DNA of 64,000 nt from Streptomyces phaeofaciens. GTDB lineage: Bacteria; Actinomycetota; Actinomycetes; Streptomycetales; Streptomycetaceae. The translations under genes were made by a program, and so were the position numbers. The DNA is taken from NCBI RefSeq assembly GCF_014648915.1, contig NZ_BMSA01000038.1, positions 1-64,000 on the forward strand. The letters are read 5' to 3'. Below are positions 37,522-45,133 of this stretch, one piece after another. Every line of letters starts with the position of its first letter. The first letter of the stretch is position 1. The notes under the pieces were generated by a model that saw only the letters and a program-made list of their open reading frames with translations, was not told where the DNA came from and did no database searches.

Positions 37522-37602
37522 GAATGCCGGGGACAGGGGGCGGATAGGATCCGGAGCCAGAGCCTCTCGGGAACGCCGCGCGAGGCGGAAAGGTGCACCG
37601 CC

Positions 37603-38196
37603 ATGGCCCGCCTCAGCCGCGTCGAGAGCCAGGAACAGACCCGGGAGCGGCTCGTCGCCACCGCCCGCGAGCTGTTCCTGCGCAACGGCTACGGCGCCAC
37701 GTCCCTCGGCGAGGTCGCCGAGACGGCCGGCTACTCCAAGGGCGCCGTGTACTCCAACTTCCGCGGCAAGGGCCATCTCTGCCTCGCCGTCCTCGACGCG
37801 GTGCGCGCGGATCAGCTGACCCTGCTCACGGACTCCGTCATGGGCGGCGGCGGGATCGACGACCGGCTCGCGGCCTTCGGCGCGTGGAGCGAGGCGCACA
37901 TCGGCGAGGAGGCCTGGACCGCGCTCGAGGTCGAGTTCCTGACCGGGACCCGCCACGACGCCGAGCTGCGCCAGGAGATCACGGCACGGGTCGCCGCGGT
38001 CCGCGAGGTGCTCGCCCAGCTGCTGCTCACCCTGGCCGAGGACACCGGGACCTCGCTGGCCATGCCCGTCGACCGGGCGGCCGCGACGCTGCTCGGCCTC
38101 GGCATCGGACTCGGCGTCCAGCGCATCGCGGACCCCACCGTGCCCACGGCGGTGCTCACCGACACCCTGCGACTGGTCCTGGGCGGCCGCGGGTGA
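37603..38196 (+). CDS. TetR-family repressor
   Basis: A 197-residue regulator. The HTH reads RNGYGATSLGEVAETAGYSKGAVYSNFRGK, the most conserved part of the family, given here in outline. The C-terminal ligand domain has an unusual run TDSVMGGGGIDDRLAAFGAW. It faces the patatin/monooxygenase operon across a gap that contains GGATAC repeats, so it probably represses that operon and itself. ATG 37603 follows GGAAAGG. Confidence 0.88.
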   Translation: MARLSRVESQEQTRERLVATARELFLRNGYGATSLGEVAETAGYSKGAVYSNFRGKGHLCLAVLDAVRADQLTLLTDSVMGGGGIDDRLAAFGAWSEAHIGEEAWTALEVEFLTGTRHDAELRQEITARVAAVREVLAQLLLTLAEDTGTSLAMPVDRAAATLLGLGIGLGVQRIADPTVPTAVLTDTLRLVLGGRG

Positions 38197-38363
38197 CCGC
38201 GTCCGGCGGCACCCGCGCCCCGCGGCACGACTCCCGCGGAGGCACCTCCACCGGCCCCGCCCGACCGGATTCGATCATTCCGCACCCCGTCGTTTAAACC
38301 CCGTGCGTCACATGTGCCATACTCGGCGCCGCTTATAGCAAGATCCGACCGGGGGAGTCCACC

Positions 38364-38870
38364 ATGCATGCCATTTCTTTGGGTGCCCCTTACCTGGACA
38401 CGGACGCGGATCAGCTCTGCTTCTCCCTGGACCTTCCGGAGCGGCCGGCCCTCGCCGAGCGCGAGGTCGTCGTCGGCGGGATCGACGTACGGCTGCGGCT
38501 GCTCGGCGCCTCCCACCAGGTCTTCGTCGGACCGGTGCGGGAGACCGTGGCGTGTCTGCGCGAGACCGACCGGGGCCTGCCGGCCACCCACAGCGAGGAA
38601 CTGCCGGGCTGGACCTACGACTTCGGCGCCGAGACCCGGCGTCTGGACCCGGAGGCGTTCAGCGCCGAGGTGGCGTGGGTCCTCGGCCTGGTGGCCGACA
38701 ACGAGAACAGCCTGTGCGGGATCTTCCCCGGCTCACCGGAGGCGGTGACGGCCGTGGTCGTCGAGGCGGCCGACGGACCGGCGGGCGGCGGGCTGGTCTG
38801 GCGCACGTGGCACACCTATCCGCAGCACGGCCAGATCGTATCGACGCAGACCCGGCTGGAGGCCCGATGA
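38364..38870 (+). CDS. DUF2617-family protein
   Basis: A 168-residue cytoplasmic protein recognised as DUF2617 by its start, length and neighbours. Readable parts are DTDADQLCFSLDLPERPAL, LGASHQVFVGP, and VADNENSLCGIFPGSPEAVTAV. No catalytic residues are known. It is first in a conserved four-gene row: DUF2617, DUF4247 lipoprotein, DUF350 membrane protein and aminopropyltransferase. It overlaps the next gene by ATGA. Confidence 0.8.
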   Translation: MHAISLGAPYLDTDADQLCFSLDLPERPALAEREVVVGGIDVRLRLLGASHQVFVGPVRETVACLRETDRGLPATHSEELPGWTYDFGAETRRLDPEAFSAEVAWVLGLVADNENSLCGIFPGSPEAVTAVVVEAADGPAGGGLVWRTWHTYPQHGQIVSTQTRLEAR

Positions 38871-39268
38871 ACAGCTCCCGACTCACCCGCGCGGCGGTTG
38901 CGGCCGTGCTGGCCGCGGTCCTGCTCACCGCCTGCTCCTCCGGCGGGGACGACGGGGTCCCGCGCGGCTGGATCAGCGACACGTACACCGCGGACGGCGC
39001 GGACTGGCTCGACCCGGACAGCAACCCGATCGTGGTCGCCGACGCGATCCACGGCCACCGCGAGTCCCTCGACCGCGCCAGCGGCGACAGCATGGAGTTC
39101 CTGCGCTACGGCGACGACCTGGTCACCGTCTCGCCGGCCGGCGGCGGCAGCCGGATCGCCATAGAGGACTACCGCAACGGCTACCACCGCCACAGCCAGT
39201 ACCTCAGCAGCTGGCCCGACCCGGACAGCGCCAGCTTCCGCGGCGGCGGCCCCGGCGAGGGCAAGTGA
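38867..39268 (+). CDS. DUF4247-type lipoprotein
   Basis: A 133-residue lipoprotein. Signal LTRAAVAAVLAAVLLTACSS has lipobox LTAC. The mature part is hydrophilic (DPIVVADAIHGH-like and RYGDDLVTVSP). Its ATG overlaps the DUF2617 stop, giving tight coupling. The assignment to DUF4247 rests on gene order and overall pattern. It places one member of this operon on the outer face of the membrane. Confidence 0.75.
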   Translation: MNSSRLTRAAVAAVLAAVLLTACSSGGDDGVPRGWISDTYTADGADWLDPDSNPIVVADAIHGHRESLDRASGDSMEFLRYGDDLVTVSPAGGGSRIAIEDYRNGYHRHSQYLSSWPDPDSASFRGGGPGEGK

Positions 39269-39362
39269 CCCGCGCCGAGCCGGTCCGCACACCCCGCGCG
39301 GCCGCGTCCCGCAGACCCTGACCACGCCCTGAAGACCTGAAGACCTGAAGAAAGGCAACGCA

Positions 39363-39800
39363 GTGACCGAGATCTTCGAGTCGACCGGCCAGGCCCTGCT
39401 CTACGGAGTCGTGGGCCTCGTGGTGATGGCCGCCGGCTTCATCGCCCTCGACCTCGTCACGCCCGGCAAGCTCTTCCACGTGGTCTGGACGGACCGCAAC
39501 CGCGGTGCGGCCGTCCTGCTGGGCAGCCAGTCCATAGCCGTGGGCCTGGTCATCATGGAGGCCATCCGGGCCAGCGAGTCCGAAGAGGGCCTGGGCTACG
39601 GCCTGCTGAGCACCCTCCTGTACGGTCTGGCCGGCGTCCTGGTGATGACGGTCGTCGGCATCGTGATCGGTCTGCTCACCCCCGGCCAGATGGGCGCGGT
39701 CGTCCTCGACGACAGCGACGGCCGTCCGCACCCCGGCGCCTGGGTCCAGGCCGGCATGTACCTCGGCACCGCGGTCATGGTCGGCGCGGCCATCTCGTAG
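39363..39800 (+). CDS. DUF350-family membrane protein
   Basis: A 145-residue protein with four membrane helices in two repeats, each followed by a LTPG motif (DLVTPGKLFHVVWTDRN; GLLTPGQMGAVVLDD), the signature of DUF350/YjfL. GTG 39363 follows GAAAGG. It lies 94 bases after the lipoprotein and 11 bases before the aminopropyltransferase. DUF350 proteins often travel with polyamine- or glutathionylspermidine-synthase-like genes and are suspected to act at the membrane. Confidence 0.85.
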   Translation: MTEIFESTGQALLYGVVGLVVMAAGFIALDLVTPGKLFHVVWTDRNRGAAVLLGSQSIAVGLVIMEAIRASESEEGLGYGLLSTLLYGLAGVLVMTVVGIVIGLLTPGQMGAVVLDDSDGRPHPGAWVQAGMYLGTAVMVGAAIS

Positions 39801-39811
39801 CCGCCGCCCCC

Positions 39812-41413
39812 ATGACCACCGTCACCCCGCAAGGCCGCGACACCGCGGCACCCGCCCGCCCCCCGGCCGTCCGGCACTCCCGGGGGGCGCGCTTCCTTCT
39901 GCTGCTCGCCGTGTTCCTCTGCGCGGCCTGCGGTCTCGTGTACGAACTGGCACTCACCGCGCTGGGCAGCTACCTCATCGGCAACTCGGTCCTCCAGACC
40001 TCCGTGGTCATCTCCGTGATGGTCTTCGCGATGGGGCTCGGCTCCCTCGCCGCCAAACCGCTGCGCCGCCGCGCGGTCGGCGCGTTCGCGCTGGTGGAGG
40101 CGGCCCTGGCGCTCGTCGGCGGACTGTCGGTGCTGGTGCTGTACGCGGCGTTCGCCTGGCTCCAGCTCTACACCCCGGTGATGATCGTGATCACCCTGGT
40201 GGTCGGACTGCTGATCGGCGCCGAGATCCCGCTCCTCATGACGCTGCTGCAGCGCATCCGGCGGCAGGAGGCGGGCAGCGCGGTCGCCGACATGTTCGCC
40301 GTCGACTACATCGGCGCACTCGTCGGCGGGCTCTGCTTCCCGCTGGTGCTCCTGCCGACGTTCGGCCAGCTGAAGGGCGCGCTGGTGGTGGGCGCGGTCA
40401 ACGCGGTGGCCGGGGTCGTGGTGGTGGTGTTCATCTTCCGCCGCCAGACCCGGCGTTCGGTCCAGCTCGGTCTGCTCGCCACGGTCACGACGGTGCTGGC
40501 GGTGCTCGGCACGGCGTACGCGCTGGCGGACGAGCTGGAGGTCACCGCCCGTCAGCAGCTGTACCGGGACCCGATCGTGCACGCCGAGACCACGGCGTAC
40601 CAGGAGATCGTCGTCACCCGCTCCACCGCGTTCACGGGCGAGCCGGACATGCGGCTCTTCCTCAACGGCGACCTCCAGTTCAGCTCCGTCGACGAGTACC
40701 GGTACCACGAGTCGCTGGTCCACCCCGCGCTGTCGGGCGACCGCGCGAACGTGCTGATCATGGGCGGCGGCGACGGGCTCGCGCTGCGCGAGGTGCTGCG
40801 CTACGACGACGTACGGCGGGTGACCCTCGTCGAACTCGACCCGGCGATGACCCGGCTGGCGCGCGGGTTCGAGCCGTTGCGCGCGCTGAACGACGGGGCG
40901 CTGGACGACCCCCGGGTCGAGGTGGTGAACGCGGACGCGTTCAACTGGCTGCGCAGCGCCCACGAGCGGTACGACGCGGTCGTCATCGACTTCCCGGACC
41001 CCGACACGGCGGCCCTGGCCAAGCTGTACTCGGTGGAGTTCTACCATCTGCTCGGCCAGGTGCTGACGCCGCGGAGCCAGGTGATGGTGCAGAGCGGGTC
41101 GCCGTTCTTCGCGCCGAAGACGTTCTGGTCGATCGCCGCGACCGTCGAGGCCGCGGGCTACACGACCACCGAGTTCCAGGTCGACGTGCCGAGCTTCGGC
41201 AACTGGGGTTACGTCCTCGCCTCCCCCGGCACCGGCGCGCCCCCACCGCTGCGGCTGGCGGCGGACGCGCCGCCCCTGCGCTACCTCGACGACGCGGTCC
41301 TGAAGGCGGCCACGGTGTTCCCCGTCGACCGCCGCCGCGTGGACGTACGGCCGAGCACGCTGATGGACCCGGCGGTGCTGGAGTACGTGCAGAGCGAGTG
41401 GGAGAACTACTGA
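39812..41413 (+). CDS. Membrane-bound polyamine aminopropyltransferase (spermidine-synthase-like)
   Basis: A 533-residue fusion. Residues 25-235 form about seven membrane helices (VFLCAACGLVYELALTALGS at the first). Residues 245-515 are a spermidine-synthase domain: YQEIVVTRS, LFLNGDLQFSSVDEYRYHE, SAM motif MGGGDGLALREVLRY, LVELDPAM and catalytic-region VIDFPDPDT. Soluble SpeE is about 290 residues, so the membrane half is extra but typical in actinobacteria. The product may be a polyamine or a polyamine-like modification delivered at the membrane; this is inferred from the partners. Confidence 0.88.
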   Translation: MTTVTPQGRDTAAPARPPAVRHSRGARFLLLLAVFLCAACGLVYELALTALGSYLIGNSVLQTSVVISVMVFAMGLGSLAAKPLRRRAVGAFALVEAALALVGGLSVLVLYAAFAWLQLYTPVMIVITLVVGLLIGAEIPLLMTLLQRIRRQEAGSAVADMFAVDYIGALVGGLCFPLVLLPTFGQLKGALVVGAVNAVAGVVVVVFIFRRQTRRSVQLGLLATVTTVLAVLGTAYALADELEVTARQQLYRDPIVHAETTAYQEIVVTRSTAFTGEPDMRLFLNGDLQFSSVDEYRYHESLVHPALSGDRANVLIMGGGDGLALREVLRYDDVRRVTLVELDPAMTRLARGFEPLRALNDGALDDPRVEVVNADAFNWLRSAHERYDAVVIDFPDPDTAALAKLYSVEFYHLLGQVLTPRSQVMVQSGSPFFAPKTFWSIAATVEAAGYTTTEFQVDVPSFGNWGYVLASPGTGAPPPLRLAADAPPLRYLDDAVLKAATVFPVDRRRVDVRPSTLMDPAVLEYVQSEWENY

Positions 41414-41486
41414 TCCCCGCCCCGGCCGGCTGATCCGGGCTCCGCCCCGGCCGGCCCACGCGGCGCCCACGCCCCGTCCACCGCGG

Positions 41487-41523
41487 TTTACAGGCGGCGG
41501 GCCGTCGACTAGCGTACAACCAA
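41487..41523 (+). promoter_or_regulatory. Promoter for a probably leaderless mRNA
   Basis: A -35-like TTTACA (41487-41492), 17-base spacer, and -10-like TAGCGT (41510-41515) end eight bases before ATG 41524. No ribosome-binding site precedes that ATG. AACCA-AA-TGGTT (41518-41529) overlaps the start and could be an autoregulatory site. Confidence 0.65.
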
Positions 41524-41919
41524 ATGGTTTCACATCAAGGGGACAGCGGGAGCCTGGACCGGCTCTTCCACGCGCTGGCCGACACCACGCGCCGGGACAT
41601 ACTCCGCCGCTGCGTCCACGGCGATCTGTCCGTGTCCCAGCTGGCCGCCGCCTACCCGATGAGCTTCGCCGCGGTGCAGAAGCACGTGACGGTGCTGGAG
41701 CGGGCCGGGCTGGTCAGCAAGCGGCGGCACGGACGGGAACAGCTCGTCCTGACGGAGCCCGAGGCCGTGGCACGGGCCCGGCAGGCGCTCGACGACCTGG
41801 ACACCCTGTGGCGCGGCCGGGTGGCGCGGATGTCCGGCCTGCTGGCACAGGAGCCGCAGCACCCCCGCACGAACCCCGGCACGCACGAACACCGTCCGAA
41901 GGAAGGACCGGAACGATGA
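41524..41919 (+). CDS. ArsR-type winged-helix regulator (SRPBCC-linked)
   Basis: A 131-residue HTH protein: LFHALADTTRRDILRRCVHG, then LSVSQLAAAYPMSFAAVQKHVTVLERAGLV in outline. It lacks the Cys motifs of metal-sensing ArsR proteins and belongs to the group paired with SRPBCC/AHSA1 genes. The stop overlaps the SRPBCC start (ATGA). The promoter arrangement suggests a leaderless transcript. The ligand is unknown. Confidence 0.88.
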   Translation: MVSHQGDSGSLDRLFHALADTTRRDILRRCVHGDLSVSQLAAAYPMSFAAVQKHVTVLERAGLVSKRRHGREQLVLTEPEAVARARQALDDLDTLWRGRVARMSGLLAQEPQHPRTNPGTHEHRPKEGPER

Positions 41920-42401
41920 GTGTGACCAGCGTGGACAAGGATTTCGACAGCCTCACCCTCACCCTGATCGCCGACTTCGCCGCCCCCGTCGAGCGGGTCT
42001 GGGAGCTGTGGGCCGACCCCCGGCGGCTGGAGCGCTGGTGGGGTCCGCCGACCTACCCGGCGACCGTCGAGGATCACGACCTGACCGCGGGCGGCGAGGT
42101 CACGTACGTCATGACGGGCCCCGAGGGCGACCGGCACCGCGGCTGGTGGCGGGTCACCTCGGTCGCCCCGCCCACGTCCCTGGAGTTCACCGACGGCTTC
42201 GCCGACCCGGACGGGACCCCGAGCACCACCATGCCGACCACCACGGTGTCCGTCCGGCTCACCGCGCACGGCGAGGGCACCCGGATGGAGATCCGGTCCG
42301 CCTTCGACACCCGGGAACAGATGGACCAGCTGGTGACCATGGGCATGGAGGAGGGCCTGAAGCTGGCCGTCGGCCAGATGGACGACCTGCTGACCGGCTG
42401 A
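41916..42401 (+). CDS. SRPBCC/AHSA1-family protein
   Basis: A 161-residue START-like fold protein: FAAPVERVWELWADPRRLERWW opens the domain and ends with MEEGLKLAVGQMDDLL on the long C-terminal helix. It binds hydrophobic ligands in other systems. Coupled by ATGA overlap to the ArsR-type regulator, a very common pair in actinobacteria. It ends nine bases from the convergent phosphatase gene. Confidence 0.88.
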   Translation: MSVTSVDKDFDSLTLTLIADFAAPVERVWELWADPRRLERWWGPPTYPATVEDHDLTAGGEVTYVMTGPEGDRHRGWWRVTSVAPPTSLEFTDGFADPDGTPSTTMPTTTVSVRLTAHGEGTRMEIRSAFDTREQMDQLVTMGMEEGLKLAVGQMDDLLTG

Positions 42402-42410
42402 GCACCCCGG

Positions 42411-44873
42411 TCAGGGGATCTCCTGCTCCGCCCAGATGATCTTCCCCTCTCCGGTGTAGCGGGCTCCCCACCGGTGGGAGAGCTGGGCCACCAGGAAGAG
42501 GCCACGGCCCCCCTCGTCCGTGCTGCGGGCGTGCCGCAGCCGGGGGGCCGTGCTGCTGGCGTCGGCGACCTCGCAGGTCAGCCGCGCGTCGCGGATGAGC
42601 CGCAGCCGGATGGGCCCGTCGGCGTAGCGGATCGCGTTGGTGACCAGCTCGCTCACGATCAGCTCCGACGTCATCGCCAGCTCCCCCAGCCCCCACTCCT
42701 CCACCTGACGCGTGGCCCTGGCCCGGGCCTCGGCGACGGCGACCGGGTCCGCGGGCACCTCCCAGGAGACGACATGGTCGGCGCCCAGGGCATGGGTGCG
42801 GGCCAGCAGCAGGGCGATGTCGTCGGGCTGGGGCACGGGCACCAGCTCCTCCACCGCCGAGGTGCACAGGGCCGCGAGGTCGGCGGCGGGCCGGGCCAGC
42901 ACCTCCCCGAGCCGGACCATGCACGCCTCCATGTCCCGGTCGGCGCCCCCGATCAGCCCGTTGGTGTAGAGCCCGAGCAGGCTGTTCTCGGGCAGCTCGA
43001 TCTCGGTGGACTCGAACGCCATCCCGCCCAGCCCGAGCGGGGGCCCGGCCGGCGGTTCCGGGAAGGACACCTGGCCGTCGGGCGCGACGACGACGGGCGG
43101 CGGGTGACCGGCCCGGGCCATGGTGCAGCGCCGGGTGATCGGGTCGTAGACGGCGTACAGACAGGTCGCGCCGAGCACGGCGGTGGCGGTGCTCGGCCGG
43201 GCGCTGTCGTCGGCCGCCTCCACGCTCAGCCGCAGTTGCAGGTCGTCGAGGTGGGCGAGCAGTTCGTCCGGGGGCATCTCCATGTCGGCGAGGGTCTGCA
43301 CGGCGGTGCGCAGCCGGCCCATGGTCGCCGCGGCGGTGATGCCGTGCCCCACCACGTCCCCGACGACCAGGCCCACCCGCGCCCCGGACAGCGGGATCAC
43401 GTCGAACCAGTCGCCGCCCACACCGTCCGTGGCGTCGGCCGGCAGATACGAGGAGGCGACCTCCACGGCCGTGCCGCCGGTCAGGGCCTGGGGCAGCAGA
43501 CTGCGCTGGAGGGTGACCGCCGCCGTGTGCTCCCGGGTGTAGCGGCGGGCGTTGTCGACGCACAGCCCTGCCCGCGCCACCAGCTCCCGGGCCAGCAGGA
43601 CGTCGTCGGGCTGGAAGGAGACGGGGTTGAGCGACCGTACGAAGGTGGTGAGGCCCAGGGCGGTGTTCCGGGCCCGCATCGGCACCGAGACCAGGGAGTG
43701 CAGACCCCACTCGCGCATGCTCCGCGCCCGCTCCGGCTCCTGGGACGCCCACAGTTCGTCGGCCGGGTCCAGGACCGGGATGAGGATCGGATCGCCGTCG
43801 ATCAGCAGGGTCGCGTCGTGCGGCGGCGGGAGGAAGTCCACCCGGTCCCCGATCCTGGCCACCGCCTCCGGACAGCCCTCGCGCACCGAACTCATCCCGG
43901 CCCGCCGCATCACCGGCCGGGCGGGCGCCGGTCCCGCGTCCGTCAGCCACGTGCCGTGCCCCTCGGTGCTGAGCACCGGCTCCAGCAGGTCCACGACGAC
44001 GAAGTCCGCGAACCGGGGCACGGCGAAGTCGGCCAGCTCCTGCGCGGTGCGCATCACGTCCAGGGTGGTGCCCACGCTGGTCCCGGCCTCGTTGACCAGC
44101 GTCAGGAGCCGGCGGGCGGTCCAGCGCTCGGTGATGTCCAGCACCATGTAGCAGACGCCGGTGACGGTGTCGTCCGCGCCCACCAGCGGGAAGAAGGACG
44201 TCGAGTAGGCGTGCTGACGGTGCGGGTCGGCCCAGCTCCAGCCCACGTACTCGTAGTCGGTGATCGGCACCCCGGTCCGCAGGACCTTGCGCATCTGGCC
44301 CTCGATGGCGACCGTCTGGAGGCCGGGCAGCAGCTCGCTCAGCCGGTGGCCCAGCCGCTGCTCGCGGGGCACCCCGCCGAACCGTTCCAGCGTGTCGTTG
44401 AGCCACACGTAGCGCAGCTCCAGGTCCAGCACCGCCATACCGACCGGGGAGCGGGTGAGGAAGCCGTCGATGACGGACGGGTCGACCGTGACGGGCCGGC
44501 GCTGCGGGCGCGCCGACAGCAGGAAGCACTCCTGCTCTCCGATCCGGAAGGACGCGGAGACCCGCAGGTCGACCTCGACGGTCCGGCCGTCCAGGTGCCG
44601 TGCGGAGATCAGGCCGTTCCAGCCCATGCCGGCACGGCAGCGCGCCGCGACGGCGGCCACCCTGGCCGGGTCCGCGGGCATCGCCACCAGCGCCGCGGCG
44701 GAGCCGCCGACCACCTCCGACGCCGGGTGTCCGAGCAGTGCCTCGGCGCCCCGTGTCCAGCCGGTCACGACGCCGTCGCCCGAGACGATCGCCGCCGCGT
44801 CGGTGGACGCGTCGAGGAGATCGCGCGGTCCCGCGGTCGTCGGGGCGTCGGAAGCCTCTCGCGCAGAATCCAT
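42411..44873 (-). CDS. SpoIIE-type phosphatase: PAS-PAS-GAF-PP2C-HATPase
   Basis: An 820-residue sensor phosphatase. PAS 1 (about 18-120), PAS 2 (130-255; LRYVWLNDTLERFGG), GAF (265-440; GLHSLVSVPMRARNT), SpoIIE/PP2C (455-670; GGDWFDVIPL, VVGDVVGHGI, DDIALLLART), HATPase (690-815; IVSELVTNAIRYADGP, GGRGLFLVAQLSHRWG). ATG 44873 (second ATG) was chosen because GAGG directly abuts the first one. It is divergent from a similar phosphatase at 45134. Substrates would be STAS-domain antagonists of anti-sigma factors; none is encoded nearby. Confidence 0.9.
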   Translation of the reverse strand: MDSAREASDAPTTAGPRDLLDASTDAAAIVSGDGVVTGWTRGAEALLGHPASEVVGGSAAALVAMPADPARVAAVAARCRAGMGWNGLISARHLDGRTVEVDLRVSASFRIGEQECFLLSARPQRRPVTVDPSVIDGFLTRSPVGMAVLDLELRYVWLNDTLERFGGVPREQRLGHRLSELLPGLQTVAIEGQMRKVLRTGVPITDYEYVGWSWADPHRQHAYSTSFFPLVGADDTVTGVCYMVLDITERWTARRLLTLVNEAGTSVGTTLDVMRTAQELADFAVPRFADFVVVDLLEPVLSTEGHGTWLTDAGPAPARPVMRRAGMSSVREGCPEAVARIGDRVDFLPPPHDATLLIDGDPILIPVLDPADELWASQEPERARSMREWGLHSLVSVPMRARNTALGLTTFVRSLNPVSFQPDDVLLARELVARAGLCVDNARRYTREHTAAVTLQRSLLPQALTGGTAVEVASSYLPADATDGVGGDWFDVIPLSGARVGLVVGDVVGHGITAAATMGRLRTAVQTLADMEMPPDELLAHLDDLQLRLSVEAADDSARPSTATAVLGATCLYAVYDPITRRCTMARAGHPPPVVVAPDGQVSFPEPPAGPPLGLGGMAFESTEIELPENSLLGLYTNGLIGGADRDMEACMVRLGEVLARPAADLAALCTSAVEELVPVPQPDDIALLLARTHALGADHVVSWEVPADPVAVAEARARATRQVEEWGLGELAMTSELIVSELVTNAIRYADGPIRLRLIRDARLTCEVADASSTAPRLRHARSTDEGGRGLFLVAQLSHRWGARYTGEGKIIWAEQEIP

Positions 44874-45133
44874 TGCAGCCATCCTCTACCCGACCATGTT
44901 CCTGCTTGTCCGGCCGATGCGCACGGCGCCCGGCCGTGGCCCGGCACACGGCGCCCGGCCGCGGCCCCGGCTCCCGGCCGCGTTCCGGCCGCCTTCCGGC
45001 CGCCTTCCGGCCGCCGCGGTGTCGCACCCGGCGGACGGGAGGGAGCATGGAAGGGCCGGTGGCCTGAGCCCAGGTGGGCGGCCGCGCCGAAAAGCGCCGC
45101 CGCGTCCCGCCGAACGGTGGAGGAGGATCTCGG

